A stretch of DNA of 64,000 nt. Source: an uncultured Chitinophaga sp. (lineage in GTDB: Bacteria > Bacteroidota > Bacteroidia > Chitinophagales > Chitinophagaceae). The DNA lies in contig NZ_CAMLHC010000017.1 in assembly GCF_946479755.1 (NCBI RefSeq), positions 1-64,000 on the forward strand, read 5' to 3'. Below are positions 1 to 10,100 of this stretch, in pieces (position 1 is the first letter of the stretch; every line of letters starts with the position of its first letter). The position numbers and the translations under genes are program-made. The notes under the pieces were generated by a model, which saw only the letters and a program-made list of their open reading frames with translations, was not told the origin of the DNA and did no database searches.

Positions 1-2
1 TC

Positions 3-1487
3 GAAGAGATCACCAGCACGCTTAACGGCAGCGCCTATCTGATGAGCCGGCCGCAGCTGCCTATGGACCAACTGGTACGGTCCGGCTACCAGGCTTTTGA
101 GCATGCCATGACTTCCGGGCATCCCTGCTTTGTGGCCAACAACGGCCGTATCGGTTTCGATGCCAACGACTACCGGCAGTATGCGCCGGAGGCAGACCAG
201 CCCATTCAGCTGATCTGGCTGGCCGGCCACAAGAGCCGTACTGCCTACAGCGCGGTGGATGAACTGCCCTACCAGCAGCTCATCGCCGATGAGCTGGGGC
301 AGGAGGTGCTGTCTCTCTTTAACAAAAAACTGGCAGACAGCGGGCTTTCACCGGATGACTACTTCTTCATTCCCGTGCATCCCTGGCAGTGGTTCAATAA
401 ACTGGCCATCATCTGCGCGCCGGACCTGGCCAATCAGCACCTGGTATGCCTCGGGTACAGCCCCGATTTATTTAACGCACAACAGTCGATCCGCACGTTT
501 TACAATCTCAGTCACCCTGAAAAACACTATACCAAAACCGCCCTGTCTATCCTGAATATGGGCTTCGTGCGCGGGCTTACTCCGTACTACATGGACAGTA
601 CGCCGCCCATTACGGACTGGATACGGAAATATGTAGGGGAAGACCCGTATCTGAAACAGAATGGCTTTACCCTGTTGTGCGAGGTGGCCACCGTGGGGTA
701 CCGTAACTTCTATTACGAGCCTTTCGGTAAACATGTGCCCTACAATAAAATGCTGGCGGGCCTGTGGCGGGAAAGTCCAGCAAAGGTGCTGCAACCCGGT
801 CAGCAGCTGATGACGATGGCCGCCCTGCTGCACATCGATTTTCAGGGCAATGCGCTGCTGCCTGCGCTGATAGCCGCATCGGGACTTTCCATTCATGACT
901 GGCTGAACAGCTACCTGCGTGCCTATCTCACGCCGCTGCTGCATTGTTTTTATGAGCACGACCTTGTGTTTATGCCGCATGGAGAAAACCTGATCCTGGT
1001 GCTGGAAAACCATGTGCCGGTAAAAGCCATTATGAAAGACATCACCGAAGAAATCGGCGTGTTCCGGATGAATACAGACATTGCGGAGAAGGGCAGGCGT
1101 ATATGCGTGACCGTGCCGGAAGAACTGCGGATACTGAGCATCCTTACAGACGTGTTTGACTGCTTCTTCCGTTTCCTGTCCAATATTCTCGTGACCAAAT
1201 GCGACTACCGGGAAGAAGATTTCTGGCGGCAGGTGGCGGACTGCGTGTATGCTTACCAGGACGACCAGCCGCAGCATGCTGCTAAATTTGAACAGTACGA
1301 TATGTTCGCACCAGAATTTATATTGTCCTGCCTGAACCGCCTGCAGCTGCGCAACAACCGGCAGATGGTGGATCTCGCCGATCCGGCGGGCAGCCTGCAG
1401 CTGGCCGGTATGTTGCAGAACCCGATCGCGCCGTTCAAACGCACCGTCTCCGTTCCCGCGGAAATGGCCAATACCATCAGCCAATGA
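3..1487 (+). CDS. IucA/IucC-family NIS siderophore synthetase, 5' end outside window
   Basis: The reading frame is open to the left edge, so the N-terminus is missing; about 494 residues are visible of a family usually near 600. Motifs typical of IucA/IucC synthetases are present: an HPWQW segment, an S-I-R-T segment, KTALSILNMGFVRGL, and the nucleotide/carboxylate-binding PHGENL followed by VPVKAIMKDI. The C-terminal third matches the FhuF-like iron-transporter domain that ends this family. Such enzymes adenylate a carboxylate (citrate, succinate or alpha-ketoglutarate) and join it to an amine or hydroxylamine in the cytosol. The gene overlaps the next one by an ATGA junction, so they form one operon. 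The substrate cannot be read from the sequence; the downstream amino-acid oxygenase and decarboxylase point to a modified diamine. Family call is firm, substrate is inference. Confidence 0.93.
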   Translation, partial: EEITSTLNGSAYLMSRPQLPMDQLVRSGYQAFEHAMTSGHPCFVANNGRIGFDANDYRQYAPEADQPIQLIWLAGHKSRTAYSAVDELPYQQLIADELGQEVLSLFNKKLADSGLSPDDYFFIPVHPWQWFNKLAIICAPDLANQHLVCLGYSPDLFNAQQSIRTFYNLSHPEKHYTKTALSILNMGFVRGLTPYYMDSTPPITDWIRKYVGEDPYLKQNGFTLLCEVATVGYRNFYYEPFGKHVPYNKMLAGLWRESPAKVLQPGQQLMTMAALLHIDFQGNALLPALIAASGLSIHDWLNSYLRAYLTPLLHCFYEHDLVFMPHGENLILVLENHVPVKAIMKDITEEIGVFRMNTDIAEKGRRICVTVPEELRILSILTDVFDCFFRFLSNILVTKCDYREEDFWRQVADCVYAYQDDQPQHAAKFEQYDMFAPEFILSCLNRLQLRNNRQMVDLADPAGSLQLAGMLQNPIAPFKRTVSVPAEMANTISQ

Positions 1488-2089
1488 TCGCGTGGGAAGA
1501 GAAAAAGGATGTCCGTCAGCAGGTGTTGACGGACATCATCCGCCGGCGGCGAAGCATTTTCGCAGACGATTATCTCAATATACCGGTGCCGGAAGATGTT
1601 ATCCGGGAGATACTGACCAACGCCACCTGGGCGCCTACTTACAAGATGACGCAGCCATGGCGCTTCATCGTGTTGCAGGATAGTCAGCGGGCGCCCTTCG
1701 GGGAATACCTGGCAAACTACTACCAGCAACGGCTGTCCGCAGAAGCGTGGCCGCACAGCCGGCATGAACGGGCGCGGCTGTATCCTGGAAAGGCGCCGTG
1801 CATCATCGTCATCGTCCTGCGCCGTAACCTGAAGATAGACATTAAGGAATGGGAGGAAATGGCGGCCGTTTGCTGCGCTGTGCAGAACATGGCGCTGACC
1901 TGCGAAGCATATGATATCGGCGCCTACTGGGACAGCTGCGACGCCTGCATCGAATATGCCCGGCAACACTGGCTGGAAGAAAACGAACAATGCCTCGGAT
2001 TCTTTTATATGGGTTATTACGACCGGCAACAACACCACAGCGCCAAAAGGCGCACCGGCATTGATAAAAAAACGACCTGGCTCTATTGA
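1484..2089 (+). CDS. Nitroreductase-family flavoprotein
   Basis: This 201-aa protein has the nitroreductase fold signature. An RRRR-S-I-F stretch near residue 20 corresponds to the FMN-phosphate-binding RRSxR region. It is followed by a PxxVIREIL-x-A-x-WAPT segment and a QPWRFIVL strand. A later AVQNMALTCEAYDIGAYW segment matches the conserved helix-turn near the flavin. The start overlaps the synthetase stop codon (ATGA), implying translational coupling. Family members are FMN-dependent NAD(P)H oxidoreductases. In a siderophore operon a role in tailoring an intermediate or in ferric-siderophore reduction is possible, but the sequence does not decide between them. Confidence 0.85.
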   Translation: MIAWEEKKDVRQQVLTDIIRRRRSIFADDYLNIPVPEDVIREILTNATWAPTYKMTQPWRFIVLQDSQRAPFGEYLANYYQQRLSAEAWPHSRHERARLYPGKAPCIIVIVLRRNLKIDIKEWEEMAAVCCAVQNMALTCEAYDIGAYWDSCDACIEYARQHWLEENEQCLGFFYMGYYDRQQHHSAKRRTGIDKKTTWLY

Positions 2090-2116
2090 TTTTTTGACCC
2101 GCTTAATGGCTATTCT

Positions 2117-3076
2117 ATGGGAACTATTCTTCCGCAACTGCTTGGAAAAATGCAGAGCGTCTTCGGATATATTGTGTTAGGACTGGTAGTACTCGAATGG
2201 GTAATACTGGTCATCTCCAAAAAAATGGAAAGCAACCGCGAAGGATGGGTGAACGTGTTCTCCTACGTACTGGACAGTTTCCCCTATTTCTTCCTCGGTA
2301 AGTTCGTGGTTTTCGGCACCATGATGTGGATGTACGAATATCGCTTTTTTACCCTCGGTTACGCCTGGTACGTATGGATACTGGCCTACCTGGTATATGA
2401 TTTTATGTTCTGGCTGGTACATTACCTGGGGCACAAAGTGCGCTTTTTCTGGTGTATACACGGGGTACACCATACCGCTGAAGAGATGAAACTCACCGTG
2501 GCGGTGCGCGGTTCCTTCCTCGGGATACTGCATATACCCCTCACCGTTATAGCCCTGCCCATCCTCGGATTCGACCCTTTCATGATCTTTATCTGTGAAG
2601 CCATCGCCCGGTTGTATGGCCTCTATGAACATGTCAACGACCATTTTGATGAAATCGTAGGAAAGCAGCGCTGGCTGGAGTTCCTGTTCATCACCCCTTC
2701 GGTGCACCGGGTGCATCACGCTAAAAATCATATCTATCTCGACAGGAACTACGGGGAGACCTTCTCCATATGGGACAGGGTGTTCGGCACCTTCCAGACG
2801 GAGATGGACCAGGTGAAGCCGGTGTACGGTATCCTGAACGACAAGATCAACGGTAAAAACCTGTTACAGGTGCAGCTGCAGTTGTGGCGCGACCTGTGGA
2901 CGGACGTCAGGCAGGCGCCGGGACTGAAAAACAAACTGAAATATATCGTCATGCCCCCCGGCTGGAACCATATCGACGGCGGTAAAATGGCCGCCGCCTA
3001 CCGCGCGGAAGGATGGAAAGTCCTCCGCGAAGAGAAGAAGAAAAAATTAGTGGCCCACTTAAACCCTTCAGCATGA
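2117..3076 (+). CDS. Sterol desaturase / fatty acid hydroxylase superfamily membrane protein
   Basis: A 319-aa integral membrane protein with several hydrophobic helices in the first 160 residues. The three histidine clusters of the membrane di-iron hydroxylase superfamily are present: HYLGH at about 102-106, HGVHH at 115-119 and HRVHH at 197-201. These bind a di-iron centre facing the cytosol and act in hydroxylation or desaturation of lipids, sterols or small molecules. It lies 27 bp after the nitroreductase gene and ends inside the next start codon (ATGA overlap), so it belongs to the siderophore operon. That position suggests it modifies a biosynthetic intermediate or an acyl tail, but this is inference; a housekeeping lipid role cannot be excluded. 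Confidence 0.88.
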   Translation: MGTILPQLLGKMQSVFGYIVLGLVVLEWVILVISKKMESNREGWVNVFSYVLDSFPYFFLGKFVVFGTMMWMYEYRFFTLGYAWYVWILAYLVYDFMFWLVHYLGHKVRFFWCIHGVHHTAEEMKLTVAVRGSFLGILHIPLTVIALPILGFDPFMIFICEAIARLYGLYEHVNDHFDEIVGKQRWLEFLFITPSVHRVHHAKNHIYLDRNYGETFSIWDRVFGTFQTEMDQVKPVYGILNDKINGKNLLQVQLQLWRDLWTDVRQAPGLKNKLKYIVMPPGWNHIDGGKMAAAYRAEGWKVLREEKKKKLVAHLNPSA

Positions 3077-4191
3077 AAAACATCACAGTGACAACACCCG
3101 GCATCCTGACGGATGTATGGGCTGAAACGGCCGTCACACCGCCATCCGCACCACTCATCGTGGATATTACCGCCCGGGAATCTACCGCGATGTACTACAT
3201 AGGCCGGCAACTCATCAGGGAATACGGCAGCTATGAAAATCCGGCGTTCATTGCCACGCTGCACCTGAACGCTTATCAGCTGTTGCCCGAACGTATTGCC
3301 CGCATCCTCAGCCAGTTTGGCACCGACTACTCCGCTGGCCAGTACGGCGCCCTCGTTTTCCGGGGACTGGTACAGGTAGACCAGGAGGAGCTGGGCCGCA
3401 CACCCTCCAGCTGGAAGGAAGCGGACTACGAAAAGCTGAAAGCCTATGGCTTTATCAGTAGCCTGATGCATGGCGCCGTGCCCAGCAAGCCTGTGCAATA
3501 CTACGCACAACGTAAAGGCGGAGGCCTGATGCATGCCATCATCCCGGACGAGAAAATGACCCATACACAGACCGGCAGCGGCTCCCGTACCGATCTGTTT
3601 GTTCATACGGAAGATGCCTTCCTGTTCCACCAGGCCGACTTTTTGAGTTTCCTGTTTATCCGGAACGAGGAAAGAGTGCCTTCCACTTTGTATTCTATCC
3701 GCTCGCACGGCGCTACCGACGATATTATGCGGCCCCTGTTCCGCCCGCTCTACAAATGCCCGAAAGACGCTAACTACGCTCCGGACACCGCCGCAGGAGA
3801 GGAGATCAGTACCGCCGTACTGTATGGCAACGAGACCTATCCTTTTATCCGTTTTGATGCAGCAGAGCAGCTGCATAACCCGGATGCCGGGCAGAGCGCC
3901 GAAGCCATGCACTACCTCGAAGAGTTCTGGAAAGTGGCCAAAACACATATCTATAACGATTTCGTACCGGAAGCGGGAGACCTCATCTTCGTGAACAACC
4001 ACCTTTGCGCCCATGGCAGAAACGCTTTTATGGCCGGTTACCGTGAAGAAAAAGGTATGCTGGTGCCCTGCGAAAGAAGGATGATGTTGCGAATGATGAG
4101 TAAGACGAGCCTGATCAACATCCGCGCTGTCACAAAAACCAATGACCCGTATTTTATCATGGAAGAGCACTATGGCAGCATCTTCCGTTAA
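3073..4191 (+). CDS. Fe(II)/2-oxoglutarate-dependent amino-acid hydroxylase, KDO (lysine dioxygenase)-like
   Basis: The start at an ATG overlapping the upstream stop gives a 372-aa protein; an in-frame upstream ATG would extend into the previous gene and is not needed. It belongs to the TauD/clavaminate-synthase-like fold. The iron ligands are visible as H178-T-E180 and a distal H314 in a CAHGRN segment with nearby arginines that could bind 2-oxoglutarate. The HxE (not HxD) motif is typical of the AsnO/VioC/KDO group of free amino-acid hydroxylases. From memory, lysine-4-hydroxylases of this group were characterised from Chitinophaga pinensis and Flavobacterium johnsoniae and are found beside PLP decarboxylases, as here. 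I infer hydroxylation of lysine (or ornithine) before decarboxylation. Amino-acid choice and carbon position are not readable from sequence. Confidence 0.85.
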   Translation: MKNITVTTPGILTDVWAETAVTPPSAPLIVDITARESTAMYYIGRQLIREYGSYENPAFIATLHLNAYQLLPERIARILSQFGTDYSAGQYGALVFRGLVQVDQEELGRTPSSWKEADYEKLKAYGFISSLMHGAVPSKPVQYYAQRKGGGLMHAIIPDEKMTHTQTGSGSRTDLFVHTEDAFLFHQADFLSFLFIRNEERVPSTLYSIRSHGATDDIMRPLFRPLYKCPKDANYAPDTAAGEEISTAVLYGNETYPFIRFDAAEQLHNPDAGQSAEAMHYLEEFWKVAKTHIYNDFVPEAGDLIFVNNHLCAHGRNAFMAGYREEKGMLVPCERRMMLRMMSKTSLINIRAVTKTNDPYFIMEEHYGSIFR

Positions 4192-4215
4192 TCATTCCCA
4201 AAAAAAAATCATGAT

Positions 4216-5724
4216 ATGCATACAGACCAGATGACGGTTGCCCCCGTGCAGCCACAAAGTAAAAACAACAAATTACTCCGTGATATATTTTATGAAGAAA
4301 CGGCCGCAGAATACCATCAGGCGGTGGAAAAGGCGCGTACGGCCGTAGAAGATTTTCTGCTGAACACCAGGCAGCCTTTCACGGGTGTCCGGCCATCGGT
4401 GATGCAGGATGCGGTGTACGGCGTAGACCTGAGCCGGCCTCTCGCCGGATACGACGAGCTGCTGGCGGAGGTGAATGAGCTGTATGTGCGTCATGCTACG
4501 GCTTTTCACCTGCCGCAATACATCGCCCACCTGAACTGTCCTGTGGTGATACCGGCACTGGCGGCAGAGGTGATCATCAGCGCCATCAATTCCTCGCAGG
4601 ATACGTATGACCAGAGCGCCGGCGGCACTTTCATTGAAAGAAGGCTGATAGACTGGACGGCTCACGAGATCGGCTATACGAAAGCCGACGGCGTATTTAC
4701 TGGCGGCGGCTCGCAGTCCAACCTGATGGGGCTGTTGCTGGCAAGGGACCATTTTGCCATGCAGCTGCTGGGGCATAACATCAAACTCGACGGCCTGCCC
4801 GCGCAGGCGAACCGGTTCAGGATATTTGTTTCTGATAAAGCACACTTCAGCAACGATAAAAATGCGTCGTTGCTGGGGCTGGGAGAGCAGGCAATCGTAA
4901 GGGTGAAAACCGACAGCCGTTTCCGCATGGATGCCGCGGCGCTGAAAGAGGCGCTGGACTGGCAACTCAGCCTGGGTAACATCCCCATTGCCGTGGTGGC
5001 CACTGCCGGTACGACCGACTTTGGTAATATAGACCCGCTGCAGTCCATCGCCGCGCTTGCCGCAGAATACCGGGTATGGATGCACGTAGATGCCGCCTAT
5101 GGTTGCGGGCTGCTGTTGTCTGCCAAATACCGCCATCTGCTGAACGGGATAGAGCAGGCGGACTCCGTGACGATCGACTATCACAAGTCTTTCTTCCAGC
5201 CGATCAGCAGCAGCGCTTTCCTTGTGAAAGACAAAGCTACGCTGCAGTTGGTGCGGCATCATGCCGACTATCTGAATCCGGCGGAACAGGATTACGAAGA
5301 GCTGCCGGCGCAGATCAATAAGTCCATTACCCAGAGCACCCGCCGGTTTGATGCCTTAAAGCTGTGGTGTACGTTGCGGTTGATGGGAAAACAGAAGCTG
5401 GGCATTTATACCGATATGATGATCGACACCGCCGCCGGCACCGCTGCTTTGTTGCAGCAGGACCCGGAGTTTGAATTGCTGAGCAGTTCCGATCTGGGAG
5501 TGCTGGTGTTCCGTTTCCGGCCCGTGGCTATTGACACCGACCTGTCGGCGCTCAACCTGCGCATCAAACAGTCGTTGTTCTTTGATGGGACTTACATCCT
5601 GGCCAGTACGAAGGTAGAAGGCAATTTTTATCTGAAGTTTACCATATTAAACCCCGTGACTACGTTGTCGCATATACGGGAAATTCTGGCTGCTGTGAAG
5701 GCGAAGGGGTATAGTTTGCTCTGA
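4216..5724 (+). CDS. PLP-dependent group II amino-acid decarboxylase (lysine / diaminobutyrate / hydroxylysine type)
   Basis: A 502-aa fold-type I decarboxylase. The cofactor lysine is K324 in the segment DYHKSFFQPISSSAFLV, the form seen in 2,4-diaminobutyrate decarboxylases and in DesA-like lysine decarboxylases. The TAGTTDFGNIDPL and HVDAAYGCG segments (cofactor phosphate and the aspartate pairing with the pyridine nitrogen) are intact. It starts 24 bp after the oxygenase and ends the operon before a terminator. Together with the hydroxylase next door it would give a hydroxylated cadaverine or similar diamine, which the IucA/IucC synthetase could condense. No N-hydroxylase or acyltransferase is visible; those may lie left of the window. 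Confidence 0.9.
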   Translation: MHTDQMTVAPVQPQSKNNKLLRDIFYEETAAEYHQAVEKARTAVEDFLLNTRQPFTGVRPSVMQDAVYGVDLSRPLAGYDELLAEVNELYVRHATAFHLPQYIAHLNCPVVIPALAAEVIISAINSSQDTYDQSAGGTFIERRLIDWTAHEIGYTKADGVFTGGGSQSNLMGLLLARDHFAMQLLGHNIKLDGLPAQANRFRIFVSDKAHFSNDKNASLLGLGEQAIVRVKTDSRFRMDAAALKEALDWQLSLGNIPIAVVATAGTTDFGNIDPLQSIAALAAEYRVWMHVDAAYGCGLLLSAKYRHLLNGIEQADSVTIDYHKSFFQPISSSAFLVKDKATLQLVRHHADYLNPAEQDYEELPAQINKSITQSTRRFDALKLWCTLRLMGKQKLGIYTDMMIDTAAGTAALLQQDPEFELLSSSDLGVLVFRFRPVAIDTDLSALNLRIKQSLFFDGTYILASTKVEGNFYLKFTILNPVTTLSHIREILAAVKAKGYSLL

Positions 5725-5736
5725 CGCGCTGGTAGG

Positions 5737-5763
5737 CCGTCCCGGGCGATATGTCCGGGACGG
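5737..5763. terminator. Intrinsic terminator between convergent genes
   Basis: A 9-bp perfect stem (CCGTCCCGG / CCGGGACGG) with a 9-nt loop is followed by a T-rich stretch. It lies between the decarboxylase stop and the stop of the convergent secreted-protein gene and closes the siderophore operon. Confidence 0.75.
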
Positions 5764-5779
5764 GCTTATTTTATTGGAA

Positions 5780-6925
5780 TTATTTTACGATGATACCTGC
5801 AGCTTCCCAATATTTCTGTGGCAGGAATATTTTTCCGGTCTGCGGGCTGATATTAAATTCACTATCGGTGTCGGGTATGCCGGCGATATGTTTGTAAGGG
5901 TTCCAACTGATCCTGTTGGGGCTTTCAAAGATCACTTTCACCTCCGTGGCGCTGCGTTTCAATACCAGCTGGTTATTACCGTTGTCCGCTTTCACTACTT
6001 CAAAAACAGGGTATACGATCTCCGGCGCCGGCCTGTTTTTAGACGGAAGTCCCATGGGCGCCGGGGAATTGACCCTGTCGAAGTTAGACAAAGGCGTTTT
6101 CATGATATCTGAAGCCATTTTTTCCAGTTGCTCCTGTGTGGCCTCTTTCAAATCAAACTTTTTGATGAGTTTCATGCTTGAATCGTACAAACTATGTGAG
6201 CGGTCCGTGCTGAATATGATCGCGTAGAAATCAGAACGCTGGCCTGGTTTAATGGTTTTTAGCACTACAACCCTTTCAGCTGTATTCTCCTGCTCATCTT
6301 TATACAAAGCGAGATATTGTTTAAATACCCCGGTCATGACAGGTTTTAAGGTTAAGTCATTGGCGCGAATGACGCTATAACCATCGAACCCGATGGGGGG
6401 TAACTTCGGCGGCGGTGGCGGCAGTTGTGGCGGAGGGGGAATCAGTTTGCCGTTGATTTTTACGGGCTTAGGCGCTGGCCGCGCTGGTGGCGGCGGGGGT
6501 GGATCGGGATAGTGTTTGGCGATGACATATTTCCCTTCACTGAAAAAATCGGTATAATCCTTTTTCAGTAGGATGGTTTTTCCGTCTTCTTCGCTGCGGA
6601 GATATTGTTTGTCTTTCTCCCGGATGATGGTATAGGAGACGCCGTTGAACGTCGCTTCGCTGGGAACGATGTATTCAAACGACTGAATGTTGCCGGTGAC
6701 AGCATTGATTATCAGGTCTTTTATCTCATCGTTGAAGTTATACAGCGCGAACTCCTTTCCTGATGGAAACACTTCACGGAACTTATGGATAGGTTTTACC
6801 AGTTCGTTGCCCAGGGTGTCTGTAGCGCCATATTTTTTGTTTGCCTCAAAGGGGTAGTATTTGTTCTGGGCAAACGCGGCGCTGCTGGCTGCCAGCAACA
6901 GTGCAGTAGTCATTAGTTTTTGCAT
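5780..6925 (-). CDS. Secreted proline-rich protein with WG-repeat-like N-terminus, function unknown
   Basis: The chosen ATG gives a 381-aa protein beginning MQKLMTTALLLAASSAAFAQ, a clear signal peptide; a longer upstream reading would bury that signal. Shortly after the signal, the YGATDTLGNELVKPIH segment resembles one WG (KWG) repeat. In the middle are two proline clusters (DPPPPPPARPAPKP and PPPPQLPPPPPKLPP), likely an extended linker. The C-terminal half has no motif I recognise. It is transcribed alone, convergent with the siderophore operon and divergent from the large surface protein. Probably periplasmic or outer-membrane associated; no function is claimed. Confidence 0.7.
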   Translation of the reverse strand: MQKLMTTALLLAASSAAFAQNKYYPFEANKKYGATDTLGNELVKPIHKFREVFPSGKEFALYNFNDEIKDLIINAVTGNIQSFEYIVPSEATFNGVSYTIIREKDKQYLRSEEDGKTILLKKDYTDFFSEGKYVIAKHYPDPPPPPPARPAPKPVKINGKLIPPPPQLPPPPPKLPPIGFDGYSVIRANDLTLKPVMTGVFKQYLALYKDEQENTAERVVVLKTIKPGQRSDFYAIIFSTDRSHSLYDSSMKLIKKFDLKEATQEQLEKMASDIMKTPLSNFDRVNSPAPMGLPSKNRPAPEIVYPVFEVVKADNGNNQLVLKRSATEVKVIFESPNRISWNPYKHIAGIPDTDSEFNISPQTGKIFLPQKYWEAAGIIVK

Positions 6926-7103
6926 GCTCGTATGTTGTAAATCTTGAATGGTGGAAATGATTGGGTTTAACAATTGCCGGCGAAAATAGGTTTTTTATGC
7001 TATTAACGGAAGATATTTGACTGAATTTATCTAGTGATGAGGGCCGGTGAGCGAACTTTTAGATAAATTCGCATTTTATTATTCACTATACCTGTTTATC
7101 CGT

Positions 7104-10100
7104 ATGTCTGTACTGTTCAGGCAGGTTGCCATTTGCCTGTTTTTGTTGTTTCCCCTTTTGGTAAAAGCTGACACTTTTATTGTGACATCCAACCAGGATA
7201 GCGGTCCGGGAACGCTCCGGGCGGCGATCTTAGCTTCCAATGCCAACGGTACTGCTACCACAGACTATATTCATTTTAATCTTCCTAATACTACCTGGAA
7301 CGACCGTACGATCGTTTTCACAACATCGATGCCCGCTATCGCAGGTAACCTGGTCATTGACGGCACCACCCAGCCGGGCGCACAATTGGATAAAAGCGAG
7401 GCAGGGGTGATCCTGATGGGTAAAGCGCCACCGCTTGCCAACCCGCTTTACGGTATCTATATCGATAAAGCTGATCATGTAGAGATCTACGGACTGGCCA
7501 TTTTTACAGACGCTGCTTCCTCCCGCAATGAATTCGGTATCTATGTGACCAACTCGGGCAATATCACTATCGGAGCGCCGGGAAAAGGCAATGTCATCGC
7601 CCGCTGGTGGCATGGTATCCAGGTGGAGAACTGTCCCACCGGGCAGATCACCATCCAAAGTAATATTATAGGCACCTCCGGTAAGATGGACCCACCAACG
7701 GATGAGACCTACTGCACCGGGGCCATAGAAACACGGAATGTGGGCAACCTGCTGATCGGTGGCCCGGCCGCAGCTGCCGGTAACGTCCTCTTTGGCAGGA
7801 ACATCTGCAATATTTCACAGGATGACGGCAACAGCGGCCGCACTGTGCTGTCTTTTAATAAAGTATGCCTGGACAGGAACGGGGCTGTTGTCACCAACTT
7901 TTTTTATAATGATAGTGGTTTCAGTTTGTACGGCAAAGATCATGCGATCACCATCAGCGATAACCAGATGAGCCGTACCGGCATTTTCATCGCTCAGGCG
8001 GCCAAACCTGTCCTGATCGTCCGGAACCGGATCGGTACGGATATGAGCGGGCAAAATAAGCTGGATAACAACGAAATTTCCCAGGTGGGGATACAGGTGC
8101 TGGACTGTAAGCAGGTACTGATCGGCGGTAGCGCGGCCAATGCCAATTATATCGCTGGTCGCTATTCCGCTGTGGTCAATAACTACTCCTATAATACCAC
8201 CGTCAGCCATAACTCGCTTTTCTGTAATGGCGACGGCATCAATATTTACGGCTGGGACCCCAACGCTGCCGGCCGCCCGGCGCCATTCGCCAACGTCACC
8301 GGATGCAACGGCAGTACCATTACCGGGAAAGCTACGCCCAACAGTAAAATCGAGGTGTATGAAAGTGACAACTGCGCGTTGTATTACAGCCCCGGCAACT
8401 GCGGTCAGAAAATATATGTGGCTACCATCACCGCCGACAATAACGGCGACTGGAGCTTCCCGGCTTCCGCCACGGTAGGCTACACTTTTGGCGCTACAGA
8501 TGCTTATGGCTGTACCTCCGAGTTTTCCACGCCGCTGGCGCAGTTTATCAGTCAGACCAATACCGCCTGCGGCAAGCGCACCGGCAGCGTTATCATGAAA
8601 GTACAGCGCGGATATATCATCGGGTGGAGAACACCGGACGGGACTATCGTCAGCAGGGATACATCGCTGACCAATATGCCTGCCGGCAGGTATGTGCTGG
8701 AGATATCCAGCGGTAGCTGTAACGACGCCCGCTGTATCTACACCTGGGGAGAGTTTCAGATAGGGGAAGAATCACCGGCCATCGAAACCGATGGTGTAGT
8801 TATCACCGATGCTTCCTGCGGGCAGAAGAACGGCAGTATCAAATACCTGCGGTACACAGGGATGAACCGCAAGATCACCTGGAAAAACGCTGCCGGACAG
8901 ATGGTAGAGGAAGGGGAAGAACTGATAGCCGCTGCGCCGGGAGCATACACCGTCACCATAGAAGATATCGTCAATAACTGCAGCGCTACCGCCGGCCCCT
9001 TTACAATTACTAACCTCAACGGTCCTACGCTGGACCTGTCCGGTGTGGTGGTAACACCGGCAACCTGTGCAGCGCCCAACGGCAGCATCACCGGCGCGGT
9101 AGTCACCGGCACCGGGAATATCACGTACACCTGGCTGGACCACACCGGCAAACAGGTAGGCAATGACGCGGCTTTAAAAGATGTGAAGGCCGGCAAATAC
9201 GTGCTGCGCTTCAGCGACGGCTCCGGTTGCACCTACGCCGAATCCGATACTATCGTTGTCCCCGATGCGGGTATTATCACGGTAGACGATTCCAAAATAA
9301 TCATCAAACAGGCGGGATGCGATGGCCGCGGCGGGCAGATCACCGGACTTTCGCAAACCGGCGCCACCAAACTGGAATGGCTAAACGAAGAAGGTCAGTT
9401 GGTAGGGAATGATATCGATCTTATAAACGTGGTGCCGGGCGTATACCGCCTGGTATTGTCCAATAACTATTGCCGGTGGGACTATAAACTATATGGCGTT
9501 ACCCAGGCGGTGGCTCCCAAAGCCACGCTGGAGAACATCACGGTGATGCCGCCTCATTGCGGACAGGCCAATGGTAGTTTAACGGACCCGCAGATAACCG
9601 GCGTTACCCCCGTCAGCTATCGCTGGGTGGATGAAGATAATGCGGTCGTGTCCAACACGGCGGCCGCCCTTGATTTACCGGCGGGTACTTACCGGCTCAT
9701 CGTAACCGATGTCAATGGCTGCGAATCTGAAGCCACTACACAACTGCTGCAGGCGGCGCCTCCGCCACAGCTGGATGTAGCGGGTATGATGGTAAAACCG
9801 GACAACTGTAATACCCATACCGGCAGCATCACCGGCATCCGCTCCACAGGCGCCGGCCCGCTGGCATACACCTGGTGCAACGGGACCGTGGCCGTCGGGC
9901 AAAACATACATCTCCCTGATATACCGTCGGGCACATATCAACTGTCCGTTACAGATAAATACGGTTGCACCGTAAAGAGCGATGCCATCCAGGTGGGCAA
10001 TGCGGATATCTTAGCAGTGACGCCAAAGCTGCCGGATTATACAATCACGGCGGGGATGGAAGTACTGCTACAGGTCAGCAACCCGGAAGAAGGCATGTAT

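Noticed and set aside
2998..4170. Minus-strand open frame opposite the KDO-like gene
   Set aside because: The plus-strand gene has intact active-site motifs; the antisense frame has none.
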